This document shows, piece by piece, positions 57,979-64,000 of a stretch of DNA of 64,000 nt (within the stretch, counting starts at the first letter, position 1; each line of letters begins with the position of its first letter). The DNA is from Desmodus rotundus. Its lineage: Eukaryota > Chordata > Mammalia > Chiroptera > Phyllostomidae. The notes beneath the pieces were generated by a model, which worked only from the letters and a program-made list of their open reading frames with translations, did not search any database and was not told the origin of the DNA. The translations under genes were made by a program, and so were the position numbers. The stretch is taken from positions 56,876,239-56,940,238 of the forward strand of contig NC_071389.1 of the NCBI RefSeq assembly GCF_022682495.2, given 5' to 3'.

Positions 57979-58879
57979 TTATCATAAGAAGAAATTATTT
58001 ACAGCAATCTTTCCCACACTGTCTGTCCTTAGAAATATGAGTATCCTTTACAATGTTTAAAGTTGTTCATTAAAAAAATGAAATGTTCATGAGATAAATT
58101 TGGGGCAATATTACGTACAAGGTCTAATATATTAAGGATTATGGGAAGTCTTTTAGTACAATATCTGTAATTTTTTAGACCGATATACCTCACAGTTACT
58201 TAAAAATGTAACTTTCTATTTCATGAAATACAAATTAACATTTTAAAAAACACTAGTGTTGCACAGGACAGTTTTATAAATTCTAGCTAAGAGTAAGAGG
58301 ACAGTGAGTGATTTACTGCAAGTTCACAACTGACACTTTTTACATGGGTCACTATCTGATCACAGTCAGTGTCCATGCGAGCACACTCACTTGGTGGGAA
58401 TGGATTACAGGAATTTTTAGGTCCAGATATTCTTGTGCACCGATTTTTAACTGTCACCACGAGTTTTAAATAACAAAGCCATGTGCAATCTGGAAAAATT
58501 GAATAGCGTCTTTGTGAATAGTATAAAACCTTTCATGAGTGGTACACATCCTTTTATTCAAAATGATTATTAAGATCCACTTGTTAAACTTTTATTACCA
58601 TTAAACAATCCTAGGGACATTTTTATTTTGTTAATGGATTGTGTTTTTCCACACTAATTATTAAAGTGGACACTAAAGAGTCAACATTCTAAATGAATGT
58701 GTGGAGTGAAACTAAAGGCCAGCTGCTTAAACAATTTAAGACCCTAAAAGTAAAGACTCCTACTATGCAGTTAGTAAAGTTTATATGTTCAGCTTCCCCC
58801 TGCCCCACACATCCTTTATTTTTACTTATCAGAACTATCAAGAACATAACTTTAGCCAGCTCTCCGTTACGGCTCTTTT
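57979..58879. other. Non-coding DNA, no element recognised
   Basis: AT-rich, then pyrimidine-rich from 58790 as the following L2 begins. The two opposing 94- and 85-aa frames at 58689-58977 are not supported as genes. Confidence 0.4.
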
Positions 58880-59218
58880 TCATTTTCCCTTCCTTCTCCT
58901 CACTTGGTTTACTCCTTATAAAACTGCAGCATTTAACTGAAGTCACTTCTTCATGTATAACTTCACCCTCCGTCTAAATTAGGTCAGGTCCTATTTGTAT
59001 GTACTATTCATCTAGACGTTATAATACTTCCCACACTTTAAAATCACTGTTTATTTGTATGATTGTTATAACCAGCTCTGTAATCTCTCAAGTTTGTAAT
59101 TGCTAGTAAAAGCAGGACCTTGACAGCTCTGCACCCTGCCGTATCTCCAGGGCCTTGCGCAGACCGGCTCCCAGGAGGACTTCAGTAAACCCGGATGAAG
59201 AAAGAATGAGAAACTGGA
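58880..59218 (+). mobile_element. L2 LINE, 3' end
   Basis: TTATAATACTTCCCACACTTTAAAATCACTGTTTATTTGTATG, AGCAGGACCTTGACAGCTCTGCACCCTGCCGTATCTCCAGGGCC and AACCCGGATGAAGAAAGAATGAG match, in order, the L2 3' end ('cactgtttatttgtctg ... gcagggacc ... gctgtatccccagcgcc ... tgaatgaatga'). Confidence 0.7.
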
Positions 59219-61861
59219 CACAGGCTGATTCTGTGCTTGTACATGCAACTTAAACTTTAGGCTCCTACCTGCAAGCTCTATGTCTTTATTTTCTTCTTCA
59301 TAGTAAAATAATTGAGCACGTAGATATGCATAAAAGTATGAAGGGAAAATTTAAAAAGAAAAGAAAAATGAATAAATGAATACATCTTTCCATTTAATAT
59401 ATTTGCATTCAACATTAGAGAGTAGATCTGCAGATATTACTTTTGTTTCGCCTTCATGGACAATAGTTAATTGCAATTTACAAGTAGATGTGAATCGTAT
59501 GTGGGAAGAGGTATATTTTAACTGGATTTATTGAGTTTAATGCTCATTATCCAAATGTAACTGAGCAAATACTGATTATAATAAAGGAAGTTTAAAAATT
59601 TTAAAGAACTCCTACATTTATCCGCTTTTAGATCCATTCACCAGGGAAGAACAAAATAAATATGACTCAGAGAGTTTGTTTGGAAAAATTCCAAGGGATT
59701 AAGAGTACTACTTTTGTTTGCTTGGTTTGTTTTGTTTAGGTCAACAACCATCAGTTAAGAACTGCTGTTGTTTGTTAGGCCACAGTAAATTAGACCAAAT
59801 AAAACATTTATTTCCTACTGATTCTAAAAGTGTCCAGTTGAGTTTCCTGAGAGTAAAGGGACTTGAAAGTATAGATTATAAGGAGAAAATAAAACAGGCC
59901 TGAAAAATAGAATTTAATACATACCATTTGCAAAGCTGAGGGGGAAAAATGTTAGTATGTGGAGTTTAATACACAAAAACTATTTCAGGAGAACCATAAC
60001 AATTTTTGGAGGGTAAAAGTAATTCTATAAAACAGCCACTCATCGATAATGATTTTGTCAATTGGCTCTAAATTGCAGTAAAGTCTGATATTAATCAGGT
60101 TTATTGTTTAGCTAAGCCATTTTTCACTGAAATGGGCAACTTAATCTACAATGAGTTTGTTTTTCCTTTTGTATGGTTTGAGATGTTTATTTTCAACTTT
60201 AATATAACCAGAACACATTAAAAGAAAATATTAATTTAAGAGATATCTTTTCATTAGATTTAAAGAAGAATATGGTGTTTGGTATTCTTTAATATTGTGG
60301 CTCAAAATATTTGCAGAAACTTTGTCCAGAAGACATTAGCTTGATTTTGAAATCCTTAATTTCCAAGCATTTTGTAATTCTATTGTGTGTAACCTCTTAT
60401 AGTTCAGGTCATTTTTGTAGATCCCAAATTCAATAAAACTGAATATCTAAAGTGAACACTAGAAGAATATAGCTATATTTTTCCTTAGCTAAGAAATTAT
60501 TAACAATGAAATGTCTTTTCTTATAAAATCTCTCATTAGTTTCTTTAAGTAAATGTTTTCATTTATGATACTAAATTTGATTTTCTTTTTTATTGAAAGT
60601 AATCTATATATTCAAGTTATAAATTTAGAATGTCAAATTAGATTAAGCTTGCTGAATAAAAATACAGTTAAATGAAAGTTTATATGATGGCATTTTCTGT
60701 AATATCAAGAATATTAAAAAAAAGAATATTATATCTTCAGTCTGAGCAGAGTGAGCACAGGAAGTTTCCCAAAGCTTGCTAGTTAAGCAATGATAAATAA
60801 TGACATCATTTTTCTATAATGAGATACAATGTAATTCAATAGCACAATTATATATTCATAACAAAGTATAGAAAATATTGAATTTTTAAATATATATAAA
60901 TATATAAGTAGCTTTCCTTAATATAGGCCTTGTCTTTTACTGAGATAATTTTGTCAATGGTACATTCTAGGCATTAGGATATGAAAGACTCACCTCTAGG
61001 TCTTCAAAGAGGATTAATTCTGAGATGGACCAAGGAATAACATAATGCATAGGAACTTATATTTTAGTAAGACACTGCATTAATATACGGAGTTGTACAA
61101 GGAATAAATAAATTGCAAATGAACAAAAATAAAGGCAGACACAATGTTTGCAGCTCCTCTCATAATGCTTTCACTTAATTATGTATGGCCCTGCTTCACT
61201 CACTTCCTAACAATGTATATGGAATCACATACCTGGAGAAGAATCTCTTTAGGAGATGCCTCTTGTCCTTGGAAAGTTAACTAATGTTCACTGTGAAAAA
61301 TCAGAGGAAAGAAGGAAAATAAGAGCCGGTAAAATGTTTGGTCCTGGCTCTAGTTTAATGGACATAAGACAAAATGTATTAAAATATGATGTCCACAATA
61401 TTCCTGTCATTCTGCTAGCAAAGAGCCTTTGGCTTTTGGCCAATTAACTGTTTTTTCTTCCCATTGCTTAGTCCCTGACTTCCAAACCCTTCCCCTTCCT
61501 TGAAGCATGTGAGAAAGACACAAAAATCTCCCATGTGATTACTGGGCAAACTCACTTTACAAATGTGCTGTTGCTTTGGGTCATCTGACGTGGTCACTGA
61601 GGCACGCGCATCTCCAGAGTTTTGAGGTTTCTTTACAGGGTAGCTCCACTCATCAGGTTGGAAAATTATGTGAAATTTTGTGCCAGTCATAGATAGAAAT
61701 AAAGAATTTGTCTGAAAGTGTTTCTAGCCTTTGTGTATTTCCTGGAATGCTAGTATGCTCTCTCAATGATTTAGAGATTTTAGGTTCTAATTACTTTTGT
61801 TCTTATTTAAGTATGATTAATTTACTTCATAAATATTTTTGTGTGTTTTAAACAAGCTTAA
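59219..61861. other. Non-coding DNA, no element recognised
   Basis: Long AT-rich stretch. Frames at 59718, 61256 and 61415 are short and domain-free. Confidence 0.45.
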
Positions 61862-61865
61862 ATTA

Positions 61866-61917
61866 TGTATGTATACACATATATACACACACACATATAT
61901 ATACACACATACACACA
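61866..61917. repeat. Compound (CA)n(TA)n microsatellite
   Basis: Alternating purine-pyrimidine tract sharing 34 identical bases with the tract at 48273-48306. Confidence 0.95.
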
Positions 61918-62849
61918 TTAAAACATTAAGCTGGCAGAGAGGCTTTCTTTTTAATTTTAAACACTACACAGGGTGAAACTACTCTCTTTGAATTGATAGC
62001 GATATTAGGAGAAGTCAAACAAAGATTATTACATGTATTCCAATTTAAGCTTTTTATTCATTTCCCAGTAATTGCACTTCAGAAGCCTCAAAGATGTGTT
62101 CTCAAATTATAAGAACCTTGGGGAAATTAGCCAGTTTTGTACTAATAAATTAATGATAGCATTGAAATAACCTTTTCCAAGGTATCATAAAAGGCTGTGG
62201 CATTGTTCTACTTTCTTAGGTATAATATAAGTTTTTAGCTAACCTGGAATAAAATCTGCACAATTTCCTTTTAGAAAAACATGTCAGCTTAAATTCTCTG
62301 AATGGCACTCCATTTTGTGTTCCTAATAGCAAGGTCTTGGTGTTTCTTAATTACTTCCCCGATTGCACAGTGAGTCCACCCTGTTGGCCATGGTATTGTT
62401 AAGTTGTCCTTTGACAATTTGCATTTATTGAAGGATGGGGGTGGTGGTGGGGTGTGTGTGATATTATCAAACACAGTGGTTTAAACTCCTCTGCAGAAAA
62501 CTGTTATCAACTTCTATTTCCTTCCACAGAGAATCCTTTTGTTGAGGTTACACCATATCTTCCTTTCTTGCTTCTCATCATTTCATTAATTATACTGCTT
62601 TATTGCAACACATTATTCTTGTAGGATCTTCAAAAGATACTCATGAATTAGCCAAGGCAATCTGTCTTTGTAGAGTTTCTATTTTATTTATTTCTACTTT
62701 ATTTGTTTTTAGGACATGAATAATGTAACATGTATAAAATAACTAAAAGGCACAATAATTTGGAAGAAATGATTAATTTCAAAAACTATGGCAAATGTGA
62801 AAATTATCAGACTCTAATGTATAATTTTTTCATTTTCATTTTTTATTTT
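61918..62849. other. Non-coding DNA, no element recognised
   Basis: AT-rich; a GGGGGTGGTGGTGGGGTGTGTGTG stretch at 62437-62460 is the only low-complexity run. Confidence 0.45.
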
Positions 62850-62912
62850 CATTGCACTGTATTTGGTACATAATAGGCAATTGATAAATATTGATGAAAT
62901 GAATGCATGAAG
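62850..62912 (+). mobile_element. L2/MIR-type 3' tail
   Basis: GGTACATAATAGGCAATTGATAAATATTGATGAAATGAATG matches the shared L2/MIR end. Confidence 0.5.
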
Positions 62913-63434
62913 ATGGACAACAAGAGGAAACCTGATCTAAACTTAAAGGGAGCAATTATTCCATCAATGAAATTTCATTGTAGGAGTGTGTGACATGACA
63001 AGAGTATATAAAATATACGCTATAGAGGCATGAAATATGCAAATTTCCAAAAATTTTATAATCTATTTAAATACATAAACTTCTCTAGTCACTGTTTTGT
63101 TCTTAGTAATCTTTATGTGCTGGGATCATATTTCCAAACTCAAGAGTTTATGAAGAAGATGAGCTATGTATGTAACCTAAAATAGAAAAATAATAGAAAT
63201 TGGTGATTTTTTTTCTTGTGTACATTAATTATTTATTGAATATCTGTTGGGACATACACCTATACTTGGCATCATATAGGATATCAAATATAGTTAATAA
63301 ATCCAGGTGATATTAAAATAATAAACATTTATAAACAGGCTATACATATTATAAAAATTTTGGTCTGTTTGAATTCAGTATGGCTTCATTTTAGATTTAT
63401 CTAGCTATTTGATAAAAAATAGTCTATAGCAGAG
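62913..63434. other. Non-coding DNA, no element recognised
   Basis: AT-rich spacer before the terminal LTR. Confidence 0.45.
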
Positions 63435-63890
63435 TGGTGGGTTTAATTGTGTCCCATAAAAAGGTATGTTCATGTCCTGACTTTCTGTGAAAGTGACCTT
63501 CCTTTGGAAATAGGGTGTTGGTGGATGAAATCAAGTTAAGATGAAGTCATACTGGATTTGGGCCAGCCCTAAACCCAGTGACTGCTGCTTTACAACAAAA
63601 CAAAAATTTGGGTGCAGAGATATGGACAGAGAGAAGATGGACATTTGAACACAGAGGCAGAGAATGAAGTTAGGCTGCTGCAAGTCAAATATGACAAGGA
63701 TTGCCCACAACCACCGGAAGCTAGGAAGGGGCAAGAAGAGATCCCACCCCAGAACCTTCAGAGATAGCATGATGCTGCTCACACCTGTATTTCAGGTTTG
63801 GAAACTCCAGAACTGTAAACGAATACTTTTTGTTGCTTTAAGCCACCTAATATATGGTGTTTTATATGGCGGGCCTAGGAAATTAATACA
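63435..63890 (+). mobile_element. MLT1-type MaLR solo LTR
   Basis: TGGTGGGTTTAATTGTGTCCC, TTTGGAAATAGGGTGTTGGTGG, AAGTTAAGATGAAGTCATACTGG, GGAAACTCCAGAACTGTAAACG, TTGCTTTAAGCCACCTAA and the end TAGGAAATTAATACA are MLT1 in order. It has TG/CA termini, and flanks CAGAG (63430-63434) and AAGAG (63891-63895) form a 5-bp duplication with one change. No internal MaLR sequence is present. Confidence 0.9.
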
Positions 63891-64000
63891 AAGAGTTAAA
63901 ACAGGAAGAAAAGAAATGTGAACAGAAGGTGAGATAAAGGTAAGGTAAAATACATAAATGAGTTTTTCACTCTGGGAAGGATAGATCTGTAAATTAATTC

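Overview
This window is non-coding DNA from a mammalian nuclear genome, most likely a bat. I found no gene I can support. The longest open frame (minus strand, 1817-2476) is produced by a tandem repeat. The other frames are short, lie in repeats or AT-rich DNA, and show no recognisable domain except one decayed mariner transposase tail. The bat assignment rests on six copies of a tRNA-derived SINE whose head (a GCCCTGGCTGGTGTGGCTCA-like start), internal promoter and pyrimidine-rich tail match the chiropteran VES family. Four or five of them keep recognisable target-site duplications. Non-autonomous mariner and hAT DNA transposons and an L1 3' end of bat type fit the same picture. The window could be a gene desert or one very large intron; the sequence alone does not decide.

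Layout. 1-9 kb: a (TTTA)n tract, an LTR-like element carrying about ten copies of a 29-bp CpG-containing minisatellite, several MIRs, a long polypyrimidine tract, an L1 3' end and a second LTR-like block. 9-23 kb: a VES SINE, a good CTCF-like motif, two related mariner MITEs, a (TG)n tract, a CpG-retaining block at 14.7-15.3 kb, a minus-strand VES and a near-perfect 28-bp hairpin. 23-25 kb: a 5'-truncated L1 interrupted by an internally deleted mariner that keeps a transposase C-terminal frame. 28.6-29.7 kb: an old L2 split by a hAT element with a perfect 8-bp target duplication. 30-43 kb: three VES SINEs, two L1 fragments in opposite orientation, L2 and MIR pieces and an old LTR-like repeat. 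43-47 kb: an L2 split by an LTR, an L1 3' end and another L2. 48-64 kb: a Tigger-like DNA transposon, MIRs, two MLT1-type MaLR LTRs, a second copy of the old LTR-like repeat, a CTCF-like motif, a VES SINE and an L2.

The most informative content is the nesting of elements, which gives a relative time order: L2 and MIR oldest, then MaLR/LTR and L1, then mariner and hAT, then VES. Also notable are a VES copy whose body contains a CTCF-like core, the 28-bp hairpin and the 29-bp minisatellite. I found no CRISPR array, operon, rRNA, tRNA or other new multi-gene system. Element family names come from recognition of consensus sequence, not from a database search.
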